A stretch of 64,000 nucleotides of DNA. It comes from Roseobacter insulae. Lineage in GTDB: Bacteria; Pseudomonadota; Alphaproteobacteria; Rhodobacterales; Rhodobacteraceae. Within the stretch, counting starts at the first letter, position 1. Every line of letters starts with the position of its first letter. A program made the translations under genes and the position numbers. The notes below the pieces were generated by a model, which ran no database searches, was not told where the DNA came from, and saw only the letters and a list, made by a program, of their open reading frames with translations. Shown piece after piece: positions 18,886-31,145 of the stretch. The DNA lies in NCBI RefSeq assembly GCF_019375555.1, contig NZ_JAHXDN010000003.1, positions 372,001-436,000 on the forward strand, written 5' to 3'.

Positions 18886-20036
18886 TGCGGGTTTTCATCA
18901 TTGCCGGAGAACCCTCGGGGGATAAGCTCGGCGGCGCCCTGATGGCGGGGTTGAAATCGCTGCGCGATGACATCGAGTTCGACGGCATCGGCGGGCAGGA
19001 TATGCAGGCAGAGGGCCTCGTCAGCCGCTTCCCGATGGAAGAGCTGAGCGTGATGGGGATCGCCGAGATTTTACCGAAGTATCGCGCGTTGATGGCGCGG
19101 ATCAACGAGACGGCCGCCCGCGTGATCGATACCGTACCGGATGTGCTGATCACCATCGACAGCCCGGATTTTTCCCTGCGGGTGGCCCGGCGGGTCAAGG
19201 CGGCGAGCACTGTGCGCACCGTGCATTACGTCGCCCCGACCGTCTGGGCATGGCGACCCGGTCGGGCGCGGAAAATGGCGGAAGTGATCGATCAGGTGCT
19301 GGCGCTCTTCCCGTTTGAACCGCCGCTGATGACCGTTGGTGGCATGGTCTGCGATTTTGTCGGGCATCCTGTTGTGGCCGAGCCGAAGGCGACGGGCGAG
19401 GAAGCCGAGGCGTTTCGCATGGAGCAGGGGATTGGTACTGCCCCGATCCTGCTGGTATTGCCGGGATCACGGCGCGGGGAAGTCGCGCGCCTTGCGGATG
19501 TCTTCGGACAGGCGGTTGCGCCGGTGGTGGCGCAGGTGCCCGACCTGAGGATCGTTGTGCCGGCCGCGGCCCCGGTGGCGGAACTGGTGCGCGCGCAGAC
19601 TGCGAACTGGCCCATTGATCCGATCATTCTCGATCCCCGCGGCATGTCGCTGGCGGCTGCGGGTGCACTGAAACGTGCGGCTTTCAGGGCGGCGAATGTC
19701 GCGCTGGCCGCGTCGGGCACGGTCTCGCTGGAACTGGCGGCCGCAGGGACGCCCATGGTGATCGCCTACAAGATGAACTGGCTGACCTTCCGGATGATCC
19801 GCGCCATGGCGCTTGTTGATACGGTCACGCTGGTCAACCTCGTATCTGACACGCGCGTTGTGCCGGAATTTCTCGGACCGGACTGCAAACCGGACGCCAT
19901 CGGTCGGGCGCTGCTGGCGGTCATGGCGTCTCCGGAAGCGCAACAGGCCGCCATGGAAGTGACAATGGACCGATTGGGGGCAGGTGCCGAAGCGCCGGGC
20001 CTGCGCGCCGCACGGGCCGTGCTGGCGCGCCTTTAA
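18885..20036 (+). CDS. lpxB: Lipid A disaccharide synthase
   Basis: LpxB joins lipid X and UDP-diacylglucosamine to make the lipid A disaccharide. The 383-residue product begins VFIIAGEPSGDKLGG, has ISPDF-type GT-B motifs (TIDSPDFSLRVARRV, VAPTVWAWRPGR), and a C-terminal donor-binding region with SGTVSLELAAAGTPMV. The ATG at 18885 overlaps the lpxI stop (TGATG). It closes the envelope block. The next gene is on the other strand, 76 nt away. Confidence 0.97.
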   Translation: MRVFIIAGEPSGDKLGGALMAGLKSLRDDIEFDGIGGQDMQAEGLVSRFPMEELSVMGIAEILPKYRALMARINETAARVIDTVPDVLITIDSPDFSLRVARRVKAASTVRTVHYVAPTVWAWRPGRARKMAEVIDQVLALFPFEPPLMTVGGMVCDFVGHPVVAEPKATGEEAEAFRMEQGIGTAPILLVLPGSRRGEVARLADVFGQAVAPVVAQVPDLRIVVPAAAPVAELVRAQTANWPIDPIILDPRGMSLAAAGALKRAAFRAANVALAASGTVSLELAAAGTPMVIAYKMNWLTFRMIRAMALVDTVTLVNLVSDTRVVPEFLGPDCKPDAIGRALLAVMASPEAQQAAMEVTMDRLGAGAEAPGLRAARAVLARL

Positions 20037-20112
20037 GGAGATGTGATCCAAATGACAGGCTTCGCCTGACATCATCCTCGGGACTCTGTCGGGTCATGCC
20101 CCCGCGGAACGC

Positions 20113-21255
20113 TTATCCCTTGTGAATCCAGCCGCCGCCGAAGATGCGGCTGCTGTCGGGATCGTAGAACACGCACGCCTGTCCGGGAGAAACGCCTTCC
20201 TCGGGCGTTACCAGTTCCACCGTCGCCTCGGTATTGCTCAACGGCCGGATGATGGCTTCGGTCGGGGGACGGGTCGAGCGGACCTTGACGGCCACATGCC
20301 ATTCAGACCGTGAGGCAAGCGCGCTGTCGCCCAGCCAGTTGATCTCGCGCACGGGCACGGTGCGGGTGGCCAGCATCTCTTTAGGTCCGACGATCACCTG
20401 TTTGGCGCCGGGATCCAGTTTCACCACGTAAAGCGGGTCAGCCAGCCCGCCGATACCCAGGCCGCGGCGCTGCCCGATGGTGTAGTTGATCACACCCCCG
20501 TGACGGCCCAACACACGCCCGTCGACGTGAACGATATCGCCGGGGTCGGCCGCCTCGGGTCGTAGCTTTCGGATCACGGATGCATAGTCGCCATTCGGGA
20601 CAAAACAGATGTCCTGACTATCGGGCTTGTCTGCCACGCTGAGGTCATACTTGGCCGCAAGCGCCCGGGTCTCGGCCTTGGACGCGAGATGGCCCAGCGG
20701 AAACCGCAGGAAGTCAAGCTGCTCTCCGGTTGTTGAAAACAAGAAATAGCTCTGATCCCGCGCGGCATCAGCAGCAGCATGCAGTTCGGCTCCCCGGACC
20801 CCCATTTTCCGCTGGATATAATGACCGGTTGCCATGCAATCGGCTTCCAGGTCCTTGGCGGTTTCCAGAAGGTCCTTGAACTTCACCCGTTCATTACACC
20901 GGATACAGGGCACCGGTGTCGCGCCACCAAGGTAGCTGTCGGCAAATTCGTCTATGACCGCGTCCCGGAAGATGTTTTCATAATCCAGAACGTAATGCGG
21001 AAAGCCCATCTTCTCGGCCACGCGCCGTGCATCGTGAATGTCCAGACCGGCGCAGCAGGCACCTTTCTTGGCAAGGGCCGCGCCGTGATCATAAAGTTGA
21101 AGGGTGACACCCACAACATCATAGCCCTCTTCGGCTAACATGGCGGCCACAACCGAACTGTCCACGCCGCCGGACATGGCCACGACCACCCGCGTGTCAG
21201 CGGGCGCCTTGGCAAAGCCGAGCGAGTTCAGAGGTGGTGTGCGGTCAAGCGGCAT
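20113..21255 (-). CDS. mnmA: tRNA-specific 2-thiouridylase MnmA
   Basis: MnmA puts sulfur on U34 of the Lys, Glu and Gln tRNAs. The 380-residue protein has the ATP-pyrophosphatase P-loop SGGVDSS at 28-34, and the two catalytic Cys residues in RCNERVKF (Cys120) and DSQDICFVP (Cys217). A C-terminal beta-barrel contains [10 protein letters not shown] good GGAGA ribosome site precedes the ATG at 21255. The gene diverges from sciP. The modification partner trmFO is about 10 kb away in the same window. Confidence 0.96.
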   Translation of the reverse strand: MPLDRTPPLNSLGFAKAPADTRVVVAMSGGVDSSVVAAMLAEEGYDVVGVTLQLYDHGAALAKKGACCAGLDIHDARRVAEKMGFPHYVLDYENIFRDAVIDEFADSYLGGATPVPCIRCNERVKFKDLLETAKDLEADCMATGHYIQRKMGVRGAELHAAADAARDQSYFLFSTTGEQLDFLRFPLGHLASKAETRALAAKYDLSVADKPDSQDICFVPNGDYASVIRKLRPEAADPGDIVHVDGRVLGRHGGVINYTIGQRRGLGIGGLADPLYVVKLDPGAKQVIVGPKEMLATRTVPVREINWLGDSALASRSEWHVAVKVRSTRPPTEAIIRPLSNTEATVELVTPEEGVSPGQACVFYDPDSSRIFGGGWIHKG

Positions 21256-21379
21256 TGGACATCTCCGGACGTTCTGAGAAAATATAGGAAAATCCTAATT
21301 ACTCTCAAGAGCGCGCTTCATCGGTCTTTAAGGCGTTGACGTCAAGGTGTGTTCAACAAAGTGAAAACGGGTATGAGTG

Positions 21380-21658
21380 ATGTATCTAAAGAAAGTTGAT
21401 GGGCCCAGATCAGTGACCTTGGCCGACGGCAGCGTGATGACGCAGGCCGATCTTCCGCCTGCAAATACAAGACGTTGGGTCGCTTCGCGCAAGGCTTCCG
21501 TGGTGCGTGGTGTCGCCTACGGGCTGATTTCACAAAGCGATGCGCTGAAGAAATACCAGATCAGCGAAGATGAATTTCACGAGTGGGTAAAAGCCGTTTC
21601 AGAGCATGGCGAAGATGCCTTGAAGGCGACGGCTCTACAAAAATATAGACAACCTTAA
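21380..21658 (+). CDS. sciP: CtrA inhibitor SciP (DUF1153 family)
   Basis: The 92-residue protein (a GTG three bases earlier is an alternative start) matches the DUF1153 family. It has an N-terminal strand region (YLKKVDGPRSVTLADGSVMT), then a helix-turn-helix-like helical part (RRWVASRKASVVRGVAYGLI, ALKKYQISEDEFHEWVKAV). In Caulobacter the member SciP binds CtrA and blocks CtrA-activated transcription in swarmer cells. ctrA itself follows 98 nt downstream here, strong support for the same role. In roseobacters this module mainly controls motility and gene-transfer-agent genes. Confidence 0.88.
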   Translation: MYLKKVDGPRSVTLADGSVMTQADLPPANTRRWVASRKASVVRGVAYGLISQSDALKKYQISEDEFHEWVKAVSEHGEDALKATALQKYRQP

Positions 21659-21716
21659 GTTGTTACGCTAAGTTTCTTGCAGACGGTAACGTGTGATTAA
21701 CCTTTTTTGTTCACGG

Positions 21717-21731
21717 TTAATTTCGAGATAA
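21717..21731 (+). promoter_or_regulatory. Possible CtrA binding site upstream of ctrA
   Basis: TTAA, seven bases and ATAA give a one-mismatch version of the CtrA consensus TTAA-N7-TTAA. It lies 25 nt before the ctrA start. A second TTAA half site is at 21697-21700. Autoregulation is known for ctrA in Caulobacter; here it is inferred. Confidence 0.4.
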
Positions 21732-21756
21732 ACGTTCACCCGATGCGGAGAAAATC

Positions 21757-22476
21757 ATGCGCGTACTGCTAGTGGAAGACGACCCCACAACATCGAAAAG
21801 CATCGAGCTGATGCTGACCCATGCAAACCTGAATGTCTATGCGACGGACCTTGGGGAGGAAGGGATCGATCTTGCTAAGCTGTACGATTACGATCTTATT
21901 CTGCTGGATCTTGACCTGCCGGATATGAACGGCCACGAGGTGCTGCGTCAACTGCGGTTGTCGCGCATCGAAACGCCGATCCTGATCCTGTCGGGGGCCG
22001 ATGACACCGAGAACAAGATCAAGGGCTTCGGGTTCGGCGCAGATGATTATCTGACGAAACCCTTCCACCGGGAAGAGCTGGTGGCCCGCATTCACGCGAT
22101 TATCCGCAGATCAAAGGGGCATTCGCAATCGGTGATCGATACCGGCCTGATTTCTGTCAACCTCGACGCCAAGACCGTAAGCGCGGACAACAAGGCAGTT
22201 CACCTGACCGGGAAGGAGTACCAGATGCTGGAACTGCTCTCCCTGCGCAAGGGAACGACGCTGACCAAGGAAATGTTCCTCAACCACCTCTATGGCGGCA
22301 TGGATGAACCGGAACTGAAAATCATCGATGTGTTCATCTGCAAGCTGCGCAAGAAGCTCAGCACGGCCACAGGGGGTGAAAACTATATCGAAACTGTATG
22401 GGGCCGTGGCTATGTACTGCGTGACCCGGAACCCAATCAGGTCGACGATCCACAGCGCCTCGCCGTCGGCGCCTGA
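21757..22476 (+). CDS. ctrA: Cell-cycle response regulator CtrA
   Basis: CtrA is the OmpR-type master regulator of alphaproteobacterial cell cycle and motility genes, activated by the CckA-ChpT phosphorelay. The 239-residue protein has the receiver domain with the acidic pair ED at 7-8 and the phosphoacceptor Asp51 in [11 protein letters not shown], the same position as in Caulobacter. The C-terminal winged helix contains [20 protein letters not shown] and [11 protein letters not shown]. The C-terminus differs from the Caulobacter one and carries an acidic tail. Its only partner nearby is sciP. A strong hairpin follows the stop. Confidence 0.96.
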   Translation: MRVLLVEDDPTTSKSIELMLTHANLNVYATDLGEEGIDLAKLYDYDLILLDLDLPDMNGHEVLRQLRLSRIETPILILSGADDTENKIKGFGFGADDYLTKPFHREELVARIHAIIRRSKGHSQSVIDTGLISVNLDAKTVSADNKAVHLTGKEYQMLELLSLRKGTTLTKEMFLNHLYGGMDEPELKIIDVFICKLRKKLSTATGGENYIETVWGRGYVLRDPEPNQVDDPQRLAVGA

Positions 22477-22489
22477 GATGCAGCTGCCG

Positions 22490-22515
22490 GTTCGGCGCAG
22501 GGGGCTGCGCCGAAC
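22490..22515 (+). terminator. Strong hairpin in the ctrA 3' region
   Basis: GTTCGGCGCAG, a GGGG loop and CTGCGCCGAAC make a perfect 11-bp stem starting 14 nt after the ctrA stop. No T tract follows, so it may end the transcript with Rho or protect the mRNA 3' end. Confidence 0.5.
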
Positions 22516-22555
22516 TGCATCACATAATCGCCCATAACAACTGGACCTGACCTGA

Positions 22556-26808
<4,253 letters not shown>

Positions 26809-26825
26809 CAACGAAAAGCCGTTTT

Positions 26826-26850
26826 GTTCGCAAATGTTCTTAAAAAGTTC
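26826..26850 (+). promoter_or_regulatory. SOS (LexA) operator upstream of a small membrane protein
   Basis: Three GTTC words occur at 26826, 26836 and 26847. The last two form GTTC-N7-GTTC (GTTCTTAAAAAGTTC, 26836-26850), the exact alphaproteobacterial LexA site known from Rhodobacter and Caulobacter. It lies 55 nt before the start of the 42-residue membrane protein and directly after recG. LexA control is inferred from this match. Confidence 0.7.
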
Positions 26851-26905
26851 TTTACAGAGGGTTAAAAAAATGAGAACAAAGAAGCAACAAGTACGGGAGG
26901 CCTTC

Positions 26906-27034
26906 ATGACGACACTCTTGCAGATCAAAGCCATAGCAACGCGGTCACAGCAGACATTGCTGCAGGACGCCGCGGGTGCACTCGCCTTGATCATCATGCT
27001 TGTTGTCGGGCTGCACCTTCCGGCCTTTATCTGA
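26906..27034 (+). CDS. 42-residue membrane protein behind an SOS operator
   Basis: The ATG at 26906 follows GGGAGG at about 5 nt. An in-frame ATG at 26870 (GAGGG upstream) would give 54 residues. The protein has a polar, probably cytoplasmic N-terminus (TTLLQIKAIATRSQQTLLQD) and a C-terminal membrane helix (GALALIIMLVVGLHL) ending in PAFI. The upstream GTTC-N7-GTTC element predicts induction by DNA damage. In Caulobacter, SOS-controlled small membrane proteins (SidA, 29 residues) stop division by binding the divisome. I infer only a similar architecture here, not homology. Confidence 0.65.
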   Translation: MTTLLQIKAIATRSQQTLLQDAAGALALIIMLVVGLHLPAFI

Positions 27035-27176
27035 TTTCTGCCTGCGATCTCGCGCCGGGCTTGCGCCAGTACTTTCCCCAGTCTGGTACATGAGACGAAC
27101 ACTGCCTGTTCCCCGTCTCGTCAGGGTTCTCCCCTGCCGCGCAACCCCGGGTCCCACGTGAGAGACGCTTTACCTG

Positions 27177-27214
27177 ACGCCGCCATCCTGCTCGGGATGT
27201 GCGGCGTTTTTTTT
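27177..27214 (+). terminator. Rho-independent terminator of the small membrane protein transcript
   Basis: ACGCCGC pairs with GCGGCGT and an inner CATCC pairs with GGATG around a 6-nt loop, with one bulge. Eight T residues follow. It ends the plus-strand transcript about 140 nt after the small gene, which leaves a long 3' untranslated region. The opposing gene ends 23 nt further on. Confidence 0.85.
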
Positions 27215-27236
27215 GGCAGCGTCCATCAGAATGGCC

Positions 27237-28631
27237 TCAGAACGTATAGGCAAGCCTTAATCCGCCCCAGTGCTTGCCCTGCACGACGATGGGGGCTGAC
27301 AGATCTTTCATCATCTTGAATTCACCACCACCCATGTCCCGCCGATACACCTGCAATAGGAACGCATCGGTGCTGCGGCCGGCTTTCAGACCTACGCGAT
27401 CGTCGAAAATGCGCCTGTTGCGACAATTGGCCGTGTTCCATACCGGATCGTCACCCGGTCGTTGGGAGAAGGCCCGGTTGTGGGTCGGCAGATATCCGTT
27501 GATATCGACTGCGGCGCAAAAAACCACTTTGGGGTCCATATCCAATACCGGTTCCTGCAACGGCGGCAGCAGATCATCCATAAGGGTGGTGTATTCCGTC
27601 AGGAACTGTTCGGGGTCACTGCCCGGTATCGGCCTGTAGTTCCGGTCAAAAAGCCGGGACATTGTGATCGTGCCGCGATCCACCGCGCTTTCCAGAGCAG
27701 TCGACACCGCGCGCGCGGTCTCCTGTACGCGCTGAATGAACGGGCTGTCGACGGAACTGCCGCCCAGCAGCGCCGTGGATTGCACGATCATCTCCGATGT
27801 GTCGATCAGCCGAAGGATGCGCGCGTGGGTGGTTTCGATGCCGGATGTGGTGCTTTTGACGGCCGTGTCGATCCCGGCCAGAGCCGGGGTAAAGTCGCCC
27901 ATGGCCGATTGCACACGTTCGGCCTGTTCGGAGATGCGTTTCGCCTGTTTGTTCGCCGAGGTGATAGAGGCCTCCATGCGGGTGAGCGCGTCATCGGTAC
28001 CACCTGCGTTCTGCAGAACATCCTTGGCTTGCGTCGCAACTTCTGTGGCTTCCTTGCCCAGCTCGGAAATCCAACCGGTCAACCGCTCTATATTATTGGA
28101 GATTTCTACCGCAGCATCGCGGGTTTTTTGCGACAGCTCGTTGATGGCATCGGCCACAACGGCAAACCCGCGGCCAGCATCGCCTGCCCGGGCGGCTTCG
28201 ATCTTGGCGTTGATCGCCAGCGTATTCACCTGTGTGGCGATACCCGCAATTTGCTGATTGTTGGATTTGACCGCGCTGAGGGTGTCGCTGACCCCTTCCG
28301 TACGCTCGGACAGGTCCTGCACCCAGCCCGCGACACTGCGGGTCTGCTCCCCGGTTTTGCGCACCAGCGCCGCAGAGGATTCGACGTCGCGCGCGGTCTC
28401 ATCGGTATGCTGCGCCATGGTCTGAACCGCGTCGCGCACATCGGAATTGGCCCGGCCCATGTCGGCGGCGCGCTCATCCAGAACGGTCAGGCTTTTGCGC
28501 TGCTCTCGGGCGTGTTGCTCCACAAGATCAAGAAACCCGGCAATGTCTACAATTTCATACCCCAGCGCCGCTGCCGCTTTGGTCAGCCGATCCGTATGTT
28601 TTCTATCAGTGAACTGTGGTTGGACAGTCAT
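27237..28631 (-). CDS. Soluble methyl-accepting chemotaxis protein
   Basis: The 464-residue protein (ATG 28631; a longer start at 28667 is possible) has no membrane helix. It is built of the MCP signalling coiled coil, with the conserved hairpin-tip region around [20 protein letters not shown] and [19 protein letters not shown]. It ends in a 100-residue globular domain ([20 protein letters not shown] to [13 protein letters not shown]), the Cache-like/PAS-type end seen in some cytoplasmic receptors. It probably reports an internal metabolic or redox signal to CheA. No che genes are nearby. Confidence 0.85.
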   Translation of the reverse strand: MTVQPQFTDRKHTDRLTKAAAALGYEIVDIAGFLDLVEQHAREQRKSLTVLDERAADMGRANSDVRDAVQTMAQHTDETARDVESSAALVRKTGEQTRSVAGWVQDLSERTEGVSDTLSAVKSNNQQIAGIATQVNTLAINAKIEAARAGDAGRGFAVVADAINELSQKTRDAAVEISNNIERLTGWISELGKEATEVATQAKDVLQNAGGTDDALTRMEASITSANKQAKRISEQAERVQSAMGDFTPALAGIDTAVKSTTSGIETTHARILRLIDTSEMIVQSTALLGGSSVDSPFIQRVQETARAVSTALESAVDRGTITMSRLFDRNYRPIPGSDPEQFLTEYTTLMDDLLPPLQEPVLDMDPKVVFCAAVDINGYLPTHNRAFSQRPGDDPVWNTANCRNRRIFDDRVGLKAGRSTDAFLLQVYRRDMGGGEFKMMKDLSAPIVVQGKHWGGLRLAYTF

Positions 28632-28701
28632 AGGGCCCCGCGAATTTTCACAGGAAATCACTGTCATGGATTTACTTAAAAATTGCTAATTTCAATGCGT
28701 T

Positions 28702-29154
28702 TCAGGCGCAATTCGCCTGCAACGCCTGTGTCATCGCTTCGCATGCCGCTTCGATGCTGAGCAGGATCGATGCATGGCGGTTTTTGTAGTTGCGCGCGGG
28801 TTCGAGGACTTCAAAGCCGTCAAACGGGGCGTCGGGGACCGGCCCGTCTTCCTTCAGCATCGCCCGCAATGCATCTCGCGCGGCCTCCAGTTCACTGAGG
28901 TTCCGACCAATGATCGCACCCCCGGTAACCGCTGCGGATGCCTGACCCAGGGCGCAGGCTTTCACATCCTGCGCAAAGTCCGACACCCGGCCATCCTCGA
29001 TGCTCATGTCGACGGTGACGGCGGAGCCACAGAGCGGCGAGCGTTTCTTGACGGTGGCCATCGGGTTATCCAGACGGCCCAGGCGCGGAATGTCCGAGGC
29101 CAGCGCCAGAATGCGGCCGGAGTAGAGTTTGATCAGGTCGTTGTCACCGGACAT
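28702..29154 (-). CDS. IscU/SufU-like iron-sulfur cluster scaffold
   Basis: The 150-residue protein has the NifU N-terminal fold pattern, with three Cys residues at the expected sites: SPLCGSAVTV (Cys42), VKACALGQASAAV (Cys67) and EAACEAM (Cys138). Proteins of this group build or carry Fe-S clusters. The spacing resembles SufU more than IscU. It stands alone, without isc or suf genes, and diverges from hisI, so the role (scaffold or carrier) is open. Confidence 0.8.
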   Translation of the reverse strand: MSGDNDLIKLYSGRILALASDIPRLGRLDNPMATVKKRSPLCGSAVTVDMSIEDGRVSDFAQDVKACALGQASAAVTGGAIIGRNLSELEAARDALRAMLKEDGPVPDAPFDGFEVLEPARNYKNRHASILLSIEAACEAMTQALQANCA

Positions 29155-29232
29155 GGAGAGCCTTATGGATTAGGCAAATTGCGTTAGCCCATACATAAGT
29201 CTTGGCGCGCAATATGCAAAAGGGTTTTCGCA

Positions 29233-29604
29233 ATGCCTCACGAAGCTGTTCCATTTGATCCCGCGGCGCTAACCTTCAACGACGCCGGCCTTATTCCGGC
29301 CATTGCGCAGGACATCACGAGCGGTGAGGTCCTGATGATGGCGTGGATGAACCACGACAGTATCGCCCGGACATTGGACAGCGGGCGGGTGACATACTGG
29401 AGCCGGTCGCGGCAAGCGTTCTGGGTCAAGGGGGAGACCAGCGGCCACATACAGGAACTCGTGTCTTTGCGGGTGGACTGCGACCGGGACTGCCTGCTGT
29501 TGCAGGTACGCCAGACCGGCCCCGCATGCCACACCGGACGGCGCACCTGCTTTTACACGGCCGTTGAAAACGGGGGCGAAGTGGAATTGATGCAGCCGGA
29601 GTAA
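29233..29604 (+). CDS. hisI: Phosphoribosyl-AMP cyclohydrolase
   Basis: HisI opens the adenine ring of phosphoribosyl-AMP in histidine synthesis. The 123-residue product shows the family pattern MMAWMNHDSIARTLDSG, YWSRSRQAFWVKGETSGHIQ and the metal-binding Cys set in VDCDRDCLLL and ACHTGRRTCF. It is the stand-alone form, without the HisE part, as usual in alphaproteobacteria. No other his genes are here. Confidence 0.96.
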   Translation: MPHEAVPFDPAALTFNDAGLIPAIAQDITSGEVLMMAWMNHDSIARTLDSGRVTYWSRSRQAFWVKGETSGHIQELVSLRVDCDRDCLLLQVRQTGPACHTGRRTCFYTAVENGGEVELMQPE

Positions 29605-29609
29605 CCCGC

Positions 29610-30512
29610 TCACGCGGGTACTGATAACCCCACGAGGCGACGAATGTCGTCAGGGGTTGCCCCCTCGTTTCTGAATGTGGTGAGCGCGCGGGCGTCGTCG
29701 CGCTTGGCGAGACGTTTGCCGCGCTCATTCCGGATCAGCCTGTGGTGATGATACCGTGGCGTGGGCAGTCCCAGCAGATCTTGCAGGACGACGTGGATTT
29801 CGGTCGCCTCGAACAGGTCTTCGCCGCGCACCACATCCGTGATCCCCTGTGCGGCATCGTCCAGCACGACCGAGAGGTGGTACGAGGTGCCCATGTCGCG
29901 GCGGGAAACAACGAAATCACCCACGCATTCCACGAATTCATCCTGCACGACAGGTATCTGTCCGGTCTGGCCATCCGGGCCGCGGCCCGTTTCGTCAAAC
30001 TGCAGCGTCTTGGGCGCGGACAGTGCGTGGCACGCGGTAAACGCGTCCCGTGACGCGAGGCGGAGCGTGCGGCCCACCGGTCTTTCGCGGTCTGCTGAAT
30101 ACCGGAACCGGTCCTTTTCACGGCAGGTCCCGGGATAAACCAGACCATCCGGGCCCGACAGCGGGGCACCTTCCTGTGGGGCGCTCAACGCCTCCGTGAT
30201 ATCCCGGCGGCTGCAATCGCAGGGGTACAAATACCCTTTGAGCCACAAGACATCCAGAGCTGCCGCATATTCCGGCAAACGGTCCGATTGCCGCATGACC
30301 GGGGTCGGCCATGTGAGACCCAGCCACGCGAGATCATCATAGATTTGGGCTTCCCACGCCGGGCGGGCACGGGACTGGTCGATATCCTCGATGCGCAGCA
30401 GGAACTCGCCCCCCCGCGCCATGGCCATATCATGGGCGATCATCGCCGAATAGGCATGGCCAAGGTGCAATGGCCCGGTGGGCGACGGGGCAAACCGGGT
30501 GGTGAATATCAC
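29610..30512 (-). CDS. gluQ: Glutamyl-Q tRNA(Asp) synthetase
   Basis: GluQRS attaches glutamate to the queuosine base of tRNA(Asp), not to a tRNA end. The 300-residue protein is a truncated GluRS that lacks the anticodon-binding domain. It keeps the class I motifs GPLHLGHAYSA (HIGH) and KRLAKRDDA (KMSKS-like). A zinc-type Cys cluster (YPCDCSRRDI and YPGTCREKD) is present. It overlaps the methyltransferase stop by 4 nt (ATGA), so the two are co-translated. Confidence 0.94.
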   Translation of the reverse strand: MIFTTRFAPSPTGPLHLGHAYSAMIAHDMAMARGGEFLLRIEDIDQSRARPAWEAQIYDDLAWLGLTWPTPVMRQSDRLPEYAAALDVLWLKGYLYPCDCSRRDITEALSAPQEGAPLSGPDGLVYPGTCREKDRFRYSADRERPVGRTLRLASRDAFTACHALSAPKTLQFDETGRGPDGQTGQIPVVQDEFVECVGDFVVSRRDMGTSYHLSVVLDDAAQGITDVVRGEDLFEATEIHVVLQDLLGLPTPRYHHHRLIRNERGKRLAKRDDARALTTFRNEGATPDDIRRLVGLSVPA

Positions 30513-31123
30513 GCCTTTTCAAGCACGTAGACGTTTGACCCCAATCCGATGCCCGGCAGGTGCGGCCCATGTTCGCGAAAGTGCAAACGGGCCGCTCCAC
30601 AATCCAGCCACTCGTTGATGCGGGCTTCGTTGCATTTGTCTTCCAATGCGTGATCATTGAGCGACAGCACGAGAAATCCGCCCTTTCCAAGGGCCTGCAT
30701 CAACAGGTCAAAGACTGAAATCGGGGCGGCACCCGCGCCGATAACGCCAATTGCGGCAATCGCCGTGTAGTGACCCGGCGGGCAGGGCAAGGGCGCGTCC
30801 GCTTCGATCAAAGTCAGGGTGCGGTAAAGGCGTTTTTTCCGCGCCTGCGCCAGCATTTCCTCCGACAGGTCCATACCGTCCACTGTCTCAAATCCGGCCA
30901 GCTTCAGCGCCAGACCGGACAGCCCGGTCCCGCATCCGAAATCCAGCACCGGGCGCAACTGATCCGGGACATATCTGGCCAGCGCCTCGGCGCATCGGGC
31001 AGGGGTGACGTAGCCGTTTTCAGCCACCTCGGCTTCGTAACTGGCAGACCAGTCATCATAGAGGGCGCGTGTCTGTTCCGCATCGCGGGCCTTGTAGGCT
31101 TTGTTCAGAAATCCTTGAGACAT
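30509..31123 (-). CDS. Class I SAM-dependent methyltransferase
   Basis: The 204-residue protein has the Rossmann methyltransferase motifs: motif I VLDFGCGTGLSGLAL, then the acidic motif II VDGMDLSEEML, and motif IV region IAAIGVIGAG. The substrate is unknown. Similar proteins act on small metabolites. Its gene lies between trmFO and gluQ on one strand and overlaps gluQ, so a link with tRNA modification is possible but only positional. Confidence 0.85.
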   Translation of the reverse strand: MSQGFLNKAYKARDAEQTRALYDDWSASYEAEVAENGYVTPARCAEALARYVPDQLRPVLDFGCGTGLSGLALKLAGFETVDGMDLSEEMLAQARKKRLYRTLTLIEADAPLPCPPGHYTAIAAIGVIGAGAAPISVFDLLMQALGKGGFLVLSLNDHALEDKCNEARINEWLDCGAARLHFREHGPHLPGIGLGSNVYVLEKA

Positions 31124-31145
31124 GCTGCAAGGATAGCTTTATCTG

